64,000 nt of DNA, taken from Halicephalobus mephisto. Taxonomy: Eukaryota > Nematoda > Chromadorea > Rhabditida > Panagrolaimidae. This document shows, piece after piece, positions 31,275 through 43,392 of this stretch. The DNA lies in the NCBI GenBank assembly GCA_009193035.1, contig SWDT01000012.1, forward strand, positions 372,001 through 436,000. The letters run 5' to 3'. Below the pieces are notes generated by a model. That model saw nothing but the letters and a program-made list of their open reading frames with translations. It searched no databases and had not been told where the DNA came from. The translations under genes and the position numbers were made by a program. Numbering within the stretch: the stretch's first letter is position 1; every line of letters starts with the position of its first letter.

Positions 31275-32834
31275 ATGGATTCTGACGCTGAAACTCGTGT
31301 TTCTGTTCGTTTTTTTGCAGAAAGCGGTGAAGAACTAGGCACTCCAGTAGTTCTGCCTAAGTCCACAACAGCGGCAGAACTACAGTTGCTATGTAATCAG
31401 TTCTTAGAAAAAGAGGATGATCCTATTCCTATCGCTTTTCGGACACCTGATGGAGTCGACATCATCGAAACTATTGAATCTTCTTTGCAAGAGAATCTCA
31501 ATGTTGAACAGGTAGGTCTGCATTATATAAAATTAGTTTTAATATGTGAAATTCCAGGGAGTGAATTTGGTTTATCTTCCTCAAGCAGTTTTCCGAGTCC
31601 GGCCGGTCACTCGGTGTACTTCCAGCCTTCCTGGTCATAGTGAGCCTGTGATTTCTGTCCAGTTCAGTCCAGATGGTCTTCATCTAGCCAGTGGATCAGG
31701 AGATAAAACCGTCAGATTATGGGATCTCGCGACGGAACTACCTAAAACAGTCTGCAAAGCCCACAACCATTGGGTCCTCTGTATTGCTTGGTCCCCGAAC
31801 GGGAAAAAACTTGCATCTGCTTGCAAAAATGGAGAGGTGAGATTGTTTTACGGATTTTATGTAACTTTTTATTTCAGATTTGTATTTGGGATCCTGCAAC
31901 TGGAGAACAAATAGGAAGGAAGCTCTCTGGACACAAGCAATGGGTAACTTGTCTTTCCTGGTGTCCGTTACATGAGGATCCGAAATCCCAATATCTAGCC
32001 AGTGCAGGGAAGGATTCCACCGTGAAGATCTGGGATACACTTCGGAGCGTCACTGTAAGAACGCTGTCGGGCCACACTGCTTCTGTTACTTCTATTCGAT
32101 GGGGTGGAGAAGGACTACTGTATTCTGGGTCTCAAGACAGAACGGTCAAAGTCTGGAGGACCAGCGACGGAGTACTTTGTCGGACTTTAACTGGCCACGC
32201 TCACTGGATCAACACCTTGGCTTTGAATCTCGACTATGTCCTCAGAACTGGATGCTTCGATCCTGTGACCAACTGCACTTATCCAGGAGACGACAAAGTA
32301 AGTTAATTCAACAACTGTTTACTTTTATTGTTATTGTTACAGGTTCAAGAAGTCGCTCTTGCTCGATATCAAGCCGCAAAGACAAGTGCTGGAGGAAACG
32401 AACTTCTTGTTTCTGGTTCTGATGACTTTACTATGTTCCTATGGGAGCCAGCAAACAAAAAACAACCAATAGCTCGTCTCACTGGTCATCAACAATTAGT
32501 GAACCACGTTGTGTTTTCTCCTGATTCGAGGATTATTGCTTCTGCTTCATTCGACAAGTCAATCAAGCTATGGGATGGCAGGATCGGAAAGTACCTCACT
32601 TCTCTTCGTGGACATGTCCAGGCAGTTTATCAAATCTCCTGGTCTGCTGATAGTCGTCTCCTAGTTTCTGGATCTGCAGATTCAACTCTCAAGGTCTGGG
32701 ATATGCGTCACAAGAAGTTACTTCTCGATCTGCCAGGCCATGGAGCCGATGTTTTTGCTGTTGACTGGAGTCCTGATGGAACCAAAGTCGCTTCCGGTGG
32801 TAAGGACTGTGTTCTGAAACTCTGGAGACAATGA
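31275..32834 (+). CDS. NLE1: Notchless homologue NLE1, WD40 ribosome-biogenesis protein
   Basis: Four exons, 31275-31511, 31558-31836, 31878-32297 and 32343-32834, all in phase 0, give 475 residues. The N-terminal NLE domain (residues about 1-95, ubiquitin-like, ending [20 protein letters not shown]) is followed by WD40 repeats with many GH...WD pairs, for example [17 protein letters not shown]...[19 protein letters not shown]...TVKIWD and [16 protein letters not shown]...SIKLWD, ending [18 protein letters not shown]1 binds the MIDAS domain of the AAA remodeller midasin to drive release of assembly factors from pre-60S particles in the nucleolus and nucleus. Length matches human NLE1 (485). 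The WD repeat containing [18 protein letters not shown] is a family-typical irregular blade. Confidence 0.95.
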
Positions 32835-33458
32835 TTTGTTAATGGCTTTTGTTGATTTTGATAGAATTTTATTTGATAAAATAAATAATTGCAGTTTTTG
32901 AGTTTTTGGCGCTTTGTCACGCTTAAGTTGGTTTTCGCGTCAGGACCTTGAATGGCGGCAAGTCTGGGAAAAGATCTTTTGAGTCAAGATCCAAAAGCTT
33001 CAATAACTCTCCGCAATTACTGGAATTAACGTTAATTTTATGACCAATGAATTAATAATGACAGAATAAATATATGAAGAACGAAAAATGAAGAAAAATA
33101 AGGAAATTTAAAAAATTCTGGATAGTAGACGATGTCGAGTTTCCTATTGAGCGTCAAAGAAGAAAAGCGCACCCAAGCCAAACTCACCATTCATTTCGTG
33201 TTGTCGTCAGCAAGTGTGCGCTTTCTGTTGAAATTAGTTGATTTCTTGTATTATTTGAGTTAGATATGTTAATGTGGTTATTTAAATAATGTATAATATT
33301 GAATATAGTGTTTAGTAATATGTGCGGTGTTTAGGATTTTCGAAATGCGAATATATGGAGATTACTCCTTGAAACCTCGATCGATTCATTCGCGATTTTT
33401 GTATTTTTTGTAAATTTGGTTTGTTTAGTTGTAAATTTAAATGTAGTGGGATTTAGGG
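32835..33458 (+). promoter_or_regulatory. NLE1 3' end and promoter of the BAZ1A-like gene
   Basis: An AATAAA-like signal at about 32880 probably ends NLE1. The inverted pair AAAGCGCAC (about 33165) and GTGCGCTTT (about 33218), 9 bases each, lies some 250 bases before the next start and is a candidate regulatory dyad. A GATTTAG acceptor lies just before the ATG at 33459. Confidence 0.45.
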
Positions 33459-36400
33459 ATGCCCATACTCAATAAGCTTCCGTTCAGACGCCGGAAACTC
33501 GACACTAATATCAAGGATGACGAAAGAGTCTGGTACTTCCAGCCGACTCAGGAAGTCTTCACCACCTATGAGTGAGTTCCATATATGGATGTTACTGTTA
33601 ATTAATGTACTTTTAGCGACTTCTTTGAGAGGTACATCAGATGTAATTCCATGTCTTGGACCTGCTCCGTCACCGGCAAGTCTGGTTTGACGTTTGAGGA
33701 AGCGGTGAAAAGTGAGCAAGAAGCGACTGTAAGTTATTTCAAAATGAGTGTTTATATATGGATTTCTTAATTTTTAAGGAAAAAATACGTCAAGGCTTCC
33801 CTAAAGAACTTGCTCAACCCCTCCTGTGGTATGCCCACAAGTTCTGTTATCGTGGTCGTCTCGATGATCTCATTAATGATGTCTACTGTGTTTCTCGCGA
33901 CCGGTACTTTGTTGGTGAGCTTGTCTGGTACCAGAAGAAGGATCTTTCTCGATTGAAGGGCATTGTCAAGGCTGTTGAATTCGATCCAACCAAAGCTTTA
34001 ATCCGCAGTCCCAAGAAGGAAATAAAGGAAGAAAAGGAAAGTGACGATGAGGAAGGGAGCAATGGCGACGGGAAGAAGAAAGCTAACAAACCAGAAGAAC
34101 CCGAGATGCCCTCCCCCGAATGCTACGTTTATTCGATTCTTCCTGTTAACGAAACCGACGAAGAGAAAATGATCACGGATATCCCTTACGACATGCTGTC
34201 AAGACCGAAAGCTGTTGGATCCAGAGTCAAACTGAAGCACTTTTTCAAACATCTTTTCCAAGTTAGAGGAGACAAAATCGTCCTAAAGCCCAAGATTATC
34301 CAAGAATACGATCTGGACAACCGTAACCATGATGACTTTTTTGCTGGACCTCTTCCGAAGTTTGCCCAAGTACCCAGAAAGCGACCATTTGGCCATGGTG
34401 AGTTTGCGAAGAGTAAGAAAGAAGAAAAAGCTTCGGAAGTGGCGAAAAAGAAAAGACGATTGTCGAAAGCTCAACAAGCAATCGTGGATCAGCAAGATAT
34501 GCTTAATGATGTATTTGAACAAGCAGAACATTATGGAGTCGAGAATTTGTCAAAATGGCAACAAACTGAAAAACTTTTAACAGATGAAGAAATTGAAGAA
34601 CTTAAAGAAACTCTAAAAATTGCAAGAGAAACTTACAAAGAACGTGAAAAAGAAAGAAAAAAGAAGGAAAAAGAAGATCTTCTGGCTTTAAAACGACCTC
34701 GTGATGATTTACAATGTGATGATCTCAAGCCTTTACCTGAATTTACTCCGTTGAAACTTCCAGAAGGGATTACGGATGAAATGTTTGCAGAAATTTTGAC
34801 CTTATTTCAATTTTTCCACACGTATTCTGAAATTTTGGAAAAAGAAGACTTAAATCTAGTGACGTTTCAAGATTGTGTTGAAGCAGTTTGTTCTAAAAAA
34901 GCTTCCAATAATGGACTGGTGAAAGTTTTGACATATTTTTTGAAAATGAGAGCTATTTGTATTGACAAAGAAGATGGTGATGAAGCGAATCCAAATGCTC
35001 CGACAGAAGTGAGTAATGAAACATATGGTATTTTTACAAATAAGATTCATGGTACGAGAATTGTTGGAATTAATAAGGCGTATGAAAAAATTAGATTGAT
35101 TCATGCAGCTAGTCCTTCTACGTTGCCTGTGGATTGGATGACAATTAGTGAAGTATTGAGGTTGAATATGGTTACGTCGGGATATTGTCCGTTGGGTACT
35201 GTGTATGCGAGAAGAGCGGCGGAACGTGGAGGGATTCAATGTTATGATGATCCTGTTTATATGCATGTTTTAAATGATTCAAGTATTGTGGAGAAATTGG
35301 AAACTGTGAGTTTTATCAAAGGATTTAAATATTTTTATTTTTAAAAAGTTTTAAGTTTAAGAGAATTTGGAAAATTTTAATTTTTAAAGAATGTTTTGGT
35401 TTTTTATATGAGGGGTTTTAAATGAGTAATTTTTAATTTTTTAGCTGCCTATTTTTACATTGACAACTGAAGAAAGATTGATTATTTTTGAAATTTTGCG
35501 GGAACAATTATTAACCTTTGCAATGTTCCGTGAAGCTCAAGAAAGACGAATTCAAGAAATCCCTGAATTAAGGAAGCAGGTTAAACAATTGAAGATTTTT
35601 GATGCTGAACAAGATAAAGCAGCCAGAATTGCTAGTTATGCTAACAGTGAAGAAGATAAAAAAGATAGTAAGGATAAGAAAGTTATTGCGTTGAAATCCT
35701 ACATCAAATCTGTGACTGTAGGAAGACGGGGATTGAATCAAGAAGAAGCGAAAAAATACATAATGAATGGTGTTTCGTATGATGAATTTGATCCTGAGGA
35801 AATTAGAAATCTTAGAGATCATCAAAAAATGCTCATAAAAGAAAAAATTGATTTATTAAGTGAAGAAATTTTTGATGCTTTTTGTGAGTTTGAAATTTTA
35901 AAGTTTGGTTTTTAAAAAGTTAATTTTAGGTAAAACTGGTTTTCCGTTTCTTGGAAGAGATCGAGCATTTAGAAGTTACTATTATTTTGATGTTTTTAAG
36001 GTTCTTCTTATTGAAAATGTCATGGATCCTGGGGAATGTGACGAACCGACACCAATGGCTAATGTTGATGGAAGTGATTTGACAGCAGAGAGAATTAAAG
36101 TTACAGGATGTACAGGTGATGGTTCAAATTGCCCTGTTCATAATACTAATAGACCTAGATGGATGTATTTGGCTAAAGTTGATGGAGTGGAACAACTTTT
36201 AGAAGCTTTGAATCCTCGTGGTTTCAGGGAAATTGATTTGGCTGATTGTTTATCTGCTTTTAAGAATTGGATAAGTGGATCTGTGGATAAGTTAGCTGAA
36301 GGGATGGCCGAATATGAAAGAAGATCAGAAGAATCAAGAGAAACATCGGAAATTCCAATTGAAAATGGTTTACCTAAAGAGTCACCAGATCATGAGAAAT

Positions 36401-38124
36401 CAGAATCTCCAGAAGGATCTAATCCATCAACAAGAGGATCGAAAACTAAGAAACAATCGAACAAGCATGGTTTTAAGGATTTGGTTGATTATTTGGATAT
36501 TCGAAATCCTAATGATGAATTCAAAGAAGAAGATTTTACTAATGGTCTGAAAAATGCACTTTTGGATTTGGAAGAAAGAATCAACATAAAAGCTCTAGGA
36601 GAATTGATTTTGAATGAAAATCAAACAAGAGAAGAATTCAGAAATGCAATTAAACAAGGACAAGATGTCAGAAAATTCCTAGTTTCGGAAATTGACTATT
36701 ATGTTCATTGTGCAGAAAATATTGAACTTTTTAATGATGAAATAATTGATGGATTCAATGATGAATTGAAGTTTTTAATTTTGGGATTTATTAAGATTAT
36801 TCATTGTGTTAGAATGAAGTATCTTGATTCGCCGTTTTTGATGTGGCCGAAAAACAAAAATCAATCGGATGATGAACTTGTTGCTGCTCCGACGTTTATC
36901 GAATGGCAGAAAAGCCTTCTGGAATGTAAATCGATTTCAAATCTTGCAATGTATTATTCGATTTTTAATAGTCGTGTGAACTGGAATGCTATTAAGAATT
37001 CAGTAAGTTATATTTTTTTATAAAAAAGAATAGTTTTTGATGGGCTATTTTGGGTTAGATTGTGGTTTTTTGAATAGTTATTAGTATTTTTATTTTTATT
37101 AATCCTATTAAGTAGAGCTGGGGTTTTGTGTTATATATGAATCTGATTTAGAAGTTTTTTGGTTTATTTAGGTGGGATATATCCTGAGGAAATTATTTTT
37201 AAGTGTTTAAGATTGCGAAATTTGCACAAAATTGAAATTGTTACATAGAGTACTGTAATGGCTAAGATGTTCTAGAAAATTAGGATAATTTTATGGAAAA
37301 TGATCTTTGATTTTTATGATGATATTGTAAATTTATTTAATTATAGGAAAAATGTAATACTTGCCGTAGAAAAGCAGTTATTGAAGAGGCAGTGGTTTGT
37401 GATATTTGTTCGGCTATGTTCCATATGACTTGTGCCCCAGGTGGTGTGACGTCACGGGTGGGGTATCTTTGTTCGTCGTCATGTAAAAGAAAAGCAACAA
37501 TGGCGAGAAATAAGGCTCTCAGAGCGAAGGAACAAGATGAAGAAGATTCAGATGAAGATACGAAAAATGATGAAGATGATTTTGAAGTTGATAATAATTC
37601 AAGTGTTGAGAATCATGAAGATTCGAGACCTACTAGAAAATCAGCAAGAAAGAGAATTATGAAAGTATCGCCAGATGAAGAAGAAACAAATTACAGAGCG
37701 ATTTCGATGGGGTTAAGAAATGGATCAAGGGTTGAAGTCGATGTTAGAAAACAATTAGCTGATTGTCAGCAGATTATTGAAGCTGCTATTAAAACAGAAT
37801 CAGGTTATCCATTTTCAGCTCCAGTTAATGTTAAGGAGTTTCCGGATTATCATGAAGTTGTGAAAAATCCAATTGATTTGAGGACGATGATTAATAAGTT
37901 TAAAAATTTGAGATATGAATCACCTCTTGAAGTCTGGAGTGATTGTAAAAGGATGTTGAAAAATTGTAGAATCTACAATGAGAAAAATGAAGATGCATCA
38001 GTAATTGAGGTTGGTTTTTTGGATATGGCTACAGTAATGGGATTTGTTTTAGTGTGCGGATGAATTGGAAGTTTTTATGAAAGAACGATTCAGAGAAATA
38101 ATCGGTGATACTGTGGATAAATGA
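33459..38124 (+). CDS. athp-2: BAZ1A/ACF1-like chromatin remodelling subunit (WAC, DDT, PHD, bromodomain)
   Basis: Seven exons, 33459-33571, 33617-33728, 33779-35305, 35445-35883, 35930-37002, 37347-38009 and 38053-38124, give 1332 residues. Order of domains: a WAC domain at residues 1-110 (PILNKLPFRRRKL, DDFFERYIRCNSMSWTCSVT); a charged coiled region; a DDT domain near 400-460 (EILTLFQFFHTYSEIL); WHIM-like motifs (GRDRAFRSYYYF); a PHD finger near 1089-1132 (CNTCRRKAV, VCDICSAMFHMTC); and a bromodomain near 1205-1310 (YPFSAPVNVKEFPDYHEVVKNPIDLRTM). This is the accessory subunit of ISWI complexes (ACF/CHRAC) that sets nucleosome spacing. I recall athp-2 as the C. elegans ACF1-like gene. The bromodomain's last helix is split off in the 72-base final exon. 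Confidence 0.92.
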
Positions 38125-38973
38125 ACAAGTTGATGAATTTTGTTATTTTTTTACACTGTGGCAGTTTAAAGAATCTCTTTTGTTTACTATGGTCTCAGTG
38201 GATTATTGTAATCCTTGTTTTGTTAATTTTGGACGAGTAAAAGGTAATTTGTGTTCATGTTTATTAAAGTTTTTTAACAAATTGATTCTGAGAGAGATAA
38301 GTGGGATTTTTTGGGGGATTATTTTTATCAAACGTTTTAGAAAGAGATGTTTCGAAATTTGAGATTTTGGAAGAATGGGTTTGTCTGCAAAATGTGAAAA
38401 GTCCTTAGATCTGGATTTTTAAGTTTCAATTTGGTGTAAATTGTTCTAGGTTTCGGATCAGTTAGGATCTTTTGAAATTCCAGTTTGGTCTGACGGATAT
38501 TTTTGGAAGTTTTAGTCTAAAGTACATTTTTATAGAAAATCTGATTTTTTACAGATGTTTTTAGAAATCTCAAATTGACAATGACGAATAGTACATGTAT
38601 AACTTGTAGTCTAAACACAAGGTATTTAGATAGTGATGGTTAATGAAAAACATCAGTAAATTCAACAATCAGTAATCTGAAGTGGTTAGACATCTCGGAA
38701 GACAGATATCGTTCAGAAAATAATGTTGATTGGACTTCAATTAACGAAAATACAGAAATTCAGAATTCAGAATGCAGGATTCTGAGGAGAAGCCACTGAT
38801 TCTGATTGAAGACCCACAGGTCCAATTACCGCATTCTAGATACTATTTATAAACTCTGAAAGTAGTAATTTCTCCTGTGTTAACAAGTATAAAAGTACGT
38901 AGAATAGTTTTTCATTCTAACATTCTATTAAAACAAAAGTGTTCAACAATATTTAACCCTCAGATATCGCCGT
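38125..38973. other. convergent 3' flanks of the BAZ1A-like and DHPS genes
   Basis: This is non-coding, moderately AT-rich sequence. The plus-strand frame at 38105-38362 overlaps the stop of the BAZ1A-like gene and looks accidental. The half nearest the DHPS stop contains ATTCAGAATTCAGAATGCAGGATTCTGA-like simple repeats near 38755-38785. Confidence 0.5.
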
Positions 38974-40139
38974 TTACTCTTCATTCTTTTGTTGCTTTTG
39001 ATCTTTGGCAAAAGTTTTTGCTACGATAAGGGGAAAAACCAGAGTGGCGTCTGCAAAGACTTTCACCGCTTTAGATTCACTTCTGACTTTGCCCCAGCTG
39101 ACAGCTTCATCAGGTCTCGCTCCAGAATCACTTCCATCATACTCTTGACCCGTGTTCACAAATACCGTATAATCCGATCCATTTCTCATCAAATTAGCAT
39201 TATTGATGTGATGTTTGACCATACCACCACCGAGAATGATTACTCCACTTTTGAACGACTTGACAGCCATCGTGTTGATGTGTCGGAGATCCTAAACACC
39301 ACAAATACACTAAGTAAATTTAAAAAACTTACTTCCACAATATCCAATTTCAAACCAGGTGCATTCATTACAGAATGAAAATAGAGCATATCACCGAGAG
39401 ATCCATCCGTAAGAGCAGGACAAAAAATAGGAATATTATTTCTCCAAGCCCAATAGCAAATTGAATCCTTATTATTGATTTCCTTCCCCAATCTAGAGAC
39501 AAGTTTCGACGGTGTCCATTGGAATCCTGCTTCCTGTTCTTCTAGACATTTGTTCAATATCGGCATCAGCCATTCCTCAAAAGCACAGTAGTTATCATTT
39601 GGCACTAGTAGATTTCCGATTCTATTTAGTCCTTTAGTTCTTAGCATTTTTCCAGATAAACTGAAATCACCAAGAAAAGTCGGACAAAGACACTTAATCA
39701 AGTCTTCTTCTACTCCTCCAGCACTCGTAACGACGCAATCAACAGCGTTATGTTCTACAACATATCTAATCGTTTCTCTCAAACCAGAACTAACAAGATT
39801 AGAAGTGTAACCAAGGAATATAGTGCAACCAGGTCTCTTCTTGCCCTCAGGATATGGGAACAAGGGATCAACGTCTTCTTCAACAGGAGGTTCTTCGTTT
39901 CTTGCTTCGATCATCTTGTTAACTTCCTAAAATCCAATAATTATTCAAAAACAAAAATAAACTAACACCTCGACAGCCAGCCCAAGATTAGTAGCTTGAA
40001 ATCCAGTTGTCAAATATGAATCCAGAAGTTTACTGTAGTCGATTCCTTCATTGAAGTCATAACCACGGACCTGAGGAGTACCGTCATCCAGTTTCTCGGA
40101 CCTAACAAGAACAGCTTCTTGAGCACTCGTCAAATCCAT
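38974..40139 (-). CDS. DHPS: deoxyhypusine synthase
   Basis: Three exons, 40139-39969, 39926-39333 and 39291-38974, all phase 0, give 360 residues (human 369). The enzyme uses NAD and spermidine to modify a lysine of eIF5A as the first step of hypusine formation. Characteristic stretches are [106 protein letters not shown] and the catalytic lysine at residue 323. The start codon lies directly behind a TTTTAG acceptor and 125 bases after the stop of the upstream same-strand gene, so it is probably the second cistron of an operon. Confidence 0.97.
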
Positions 40140-40264
40140 TCTAAAACCCGTCAATCCACAGTAATCGAAGTAAAAGATAAAACATTTGATATAAAACAAG
40201 ATCTCTCACACATTAAATGCCATAGATTTTTTATCGGAATAAATTAACAAAGCAGTACCGTTAG

Positions 40265-41432
40265 CTACTGATAACCACCGGAATTGGGAGGATACGAAGT
40301 ATTACTTGAAGGAGGGAAAATACCTTGTTGAGTGGAGAAGTGATTGAGTTGAGATGCAAGAGAAGGCATACTCGAAGTAAAGGACCCGTAAAACTCAGAT
40401 GAAGGAGTGAGATTCTGTCCAAAGTTGGGTTGACTTTGAGAAAATGAAAACGGTTGAAACGACGCCGAGGGAAACATCTCAAAAAACAAGTTCACCTGAG
40501 AAAAATTATTCAAGAACGATTACATCTGAATTCGCTGACGACGTGGGTTGAGAATTTTGAGGTTGAAATTGCTGACGAGCCAAATGTCTGGGGACAAGCA
40601 CTGGAGGAGCTCCTCTTAACGAAGGAGGTATAGGCCTTCTTATTACAGGAGCCATCCTTGGCCTTATAATGGAAACGTTTGTTGGAACCCTGGATAACGA
40701 AAAATTCGACGAGGGAACTGTTGATGGGGCATTTGGTCGCATCGGAAACCGAGCATTATTGAAAGACACAACCGGTATTCTGGGAGGAGGAGGACGATAA
40801 AGCACGTGGAAAGCCCCTTCCGGCACAATTGTACTTGCACTAGAAGGAAAGATTTATTCATAATCTTCAGTGAAGATAATACTCACGATTGATCAGCCTT
40901 CTTTTTCACAGCAGAAACCAACAATTCACTGGCAAGTCGAAGTCTGACTGAAACAGCTGCGATTATGGGGTTGTCGTGCGGAGATAAAAACTTACTTCCA
41001 GGATATCGAGTGCCGTACTTCTGAACCACATGGGATGCCCAAGTCGGATCCCTCAAGCAAACGAAAATGACACAGACATTTGGATTACCAACAGGAAAAG
41101 GCTCGATTTTCTCGATCGATTCTGCAGCAAGTCCAAACTTCTCCTCAATAAAGTTACTGGTACTGGCGAGCGAAGGATCAACTTGTGTGAACATTACAAC
41201 GGCAAAACCTGAAAACAAAGGGTAACCAAAACTCACCAACAATTCCACAAACATACGGTAGAAATATTAATTGAAATGAAAACTTACATTTTTCAATGTA
41301 CTGAGTTATTGAGAGAGGGGCATCCATACTCGTGGGAGGATTAGGATCAAACGAAGCTGATATCAACGCCTCTCGTAGGTTAGCTGGCAACCCGCCAAAC
41401 CCGAGCCTGAAAAAAATCCATGCAAATTTCAT
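40265..41432 (-). CDS. unrecognised protein with RRM-like N-terminal region and Pro/Gln/Ser-rich tail
   Basis: Model: 41432-41288, 41208-40887, 40839-40524 and 40495-40265, giving 337 residues. The N-terminal 150 residues are globular (FGGLPANLREALISASFD, FAVVMFTQVDPSLASTSNF, NVCVIFVCLRDPTWASHVV); the last stretch has the feel of an RRM-type fold, but I cannot name a family. The rest is low complexity: YRPPPPRIPVV, repeated RP/IR motifs, then Q/S/F/N-rich text (FQPQNSQPTSS, FPSASFQPFSFSQSQPNF). The last two exons are separated by only 28 bases, GTAATC...TTCTCAG; without splicing the protein ends at a stop at 40506 (266 residues). A second in-frame 39-base GTAAGT...CGCAG segment lies at 40957-40995 and may be a further intron. 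The ATG is uncertain. The gene appears to head an operon with DHPS. Confidence 0.6.
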
Positions 41433-43392
41433 ATATAAATCCCCCTAATATCACTACAAACTAAAAGGCAACAAGATTCCTCACATTATTTTATCGATTT
41501 AAAAAAGTCTTGCAGCAACTTTGATCGGTTAGTGTGGAGAATTTGTCTCGACAAAATCGATCCAAATGGAGAATCTACAGAGTAGAGGGTCTACTGGAAT
41601 CAAAAATTCGTTAGAAACAAATATTTATTGATAATTTAACGGGAAATTAATAAAAAACGAGACTTATTCGACAAAATAGGAGAAAAATTTAAAAATAAAG
41701 CGCCACAAACGACGTCGTCAAGCAACAAGACGCGGGCTTTCCCGCAAGTAGCCTGAATGTCAATTTTCGTTTCGAGAAAATCCTCCGTCGTGAGAAAGTA
41801 CTGTAAACCGTTGGAAATTAAACAAAAATCCTAATTTTACATTTATCTGGTTTCACTCTTTTCTTTTTGGTCTTATTTTTCAATTTTATTTCAGAACGTG
41901 TTTTTCCCGGAGATGAAATAACATTAAAGGTCATCATAGATAAATCTGCATTTTTTGTGGAGTTTTGGAACGAAAAATTAACCACTATTATATTTAAATT
42001 AAAATATCTGGAACGGGGTAATCGAACCCGTAGAATTCAAATCTGAAGTCAGAATTGGAGATTGACGTCCAGAATCCAGGTATATGGAGGTCTGGGACTT
42101 GATTTTTGGGATTTCATAAATCCGTTGGATAAAATTCAACTAAATTTACTTTTTGGACGAAATTGATTTCTTGAGATCTCTAGTTGTTCTTCAGAAACTG
42201 GTCTCTCGAATTATGTTTTAAAGAGGTTTTTATTACTGTTCAGATGACCGTATTCTAGATACTTTTAGTTCAAATCTAAAAATAATTAGTCTTTATATCA
42301 AGGTTCTACAAAAATGAAATTACGTAGATTACATATTAACTTTTTAACCACAAAGATTTTCAAAATCAACAACGAAAATGAATAACCTTGCTTCGAGCGT
42401 GAAAAAAAAACATGTTCGTCGTCGTTGGTGGCGAATTTCTAACGTACTCAGTTGATGATCTCATCATCGGGCACTACTGCACTTCGTGATTATGTACCGT
42501 CACATCATCTCAACCAGAAGCCCTCTAGCTTCCTTTTTTATGATCGTTTTTTTGACACAAGACGTGAACTAACTTCTACCTCGATAATCCCTGAAGTTAC
42601 GGTAGAAGGATATTTATTATTTTTTTGAAATAATTAAATAGAATTTTTAAATATTTTTCCTAAAATTAAATGACGTGTTTATTTTGGTTAACAATGTAGA
42701 AATCAATCAAGAACGAAGCTCTTAAATTTGATTTTTTCGGAATTTACAACAAGTGAAAAACAAATTTCCTCGATCAGAAAAAACAGATTTGGTAGTTTTT
42801 GTTTCTTACAGTACTTGATATAATTGCTTTACTTTTATCGAGAAAGCAGAACATGAATAAAAATTAACAAAGAATAAAAATAAATTGCATCAAAGTTGCT
42901 TCCTTCATTAGTACTAGTTTCAAAGTTTTTTATTTTTGAATCAATTTTTTATTACTCAATTACTAATTAGACTAATTCAGTCATGAGTAAAATTGGTCCA
43001 AAAGCGAAAAATAGATTGTATGATATATCCCCTTTGGGACATTTGCTTTCTTCATTAATACTAGTTTCAAAATTTTTAAGGAATTTAAATTAAATTTTTA
43101 TTATTCAATTACTAATTAAACTAATTCAGTCATAATTAAAATTAATCCAAAAACGAAAAAAACTAAATTAAATTTATAAAGTTGGAAAATAACCATCGTG
43201 TAATCGACAAAAAATCAGAGTTATTCATTTTCGAACTGAAATTAATTTTAAACAAAAAATCACTATGAAGATTTCTGAAAATTAAAAACCCACAAGATAT
43301 CTTCGAAGAAATTTAATTTTAAGAAACATTAGATTGAACAGAGAATCCTCGTTTTTACAGGATTGCCAACAAGGAAGTTTGGGGATTTATAA
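41433..43392. other. long spacer with a degenerate tRNA-like segment
   Basis: The part next to the unknown gene (about 41690-41790) is more complex and carries CGCCACAAACGACGTCG-like text, probably its promoter. A tRNA-like segment lies at 42007-42073. From 42580 onward the sequence is AT-rich, with a diverged repeat of about 125 bases near 42900-43140 (CTTCATTAGTACTAGTTTCA / CTTCATTAATACTAGTTTCA). No credible coding frame. Confidence 0.45.
42007..42073 (-). pseudogene. degenerate tRNA-like sequence
   Basis: On the minus strand a 67-base segment starts TCTGGAC and ends GTTCCAGA, which pair as an imperfect acceptor stem. In between are CTGACTTCAGA (an anticodon-arm-like stretch with a TCA-like triplet, as in tRNA-Trp-type sequences) and ACGGGTTCGATTACCCCGT (a T-arm-like stretch with an 8-base loop). 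The D-arm is missing or too short. A functional tRNA is unlikely; a tRNA-derived relic is plausible. Confidence 0.3.
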
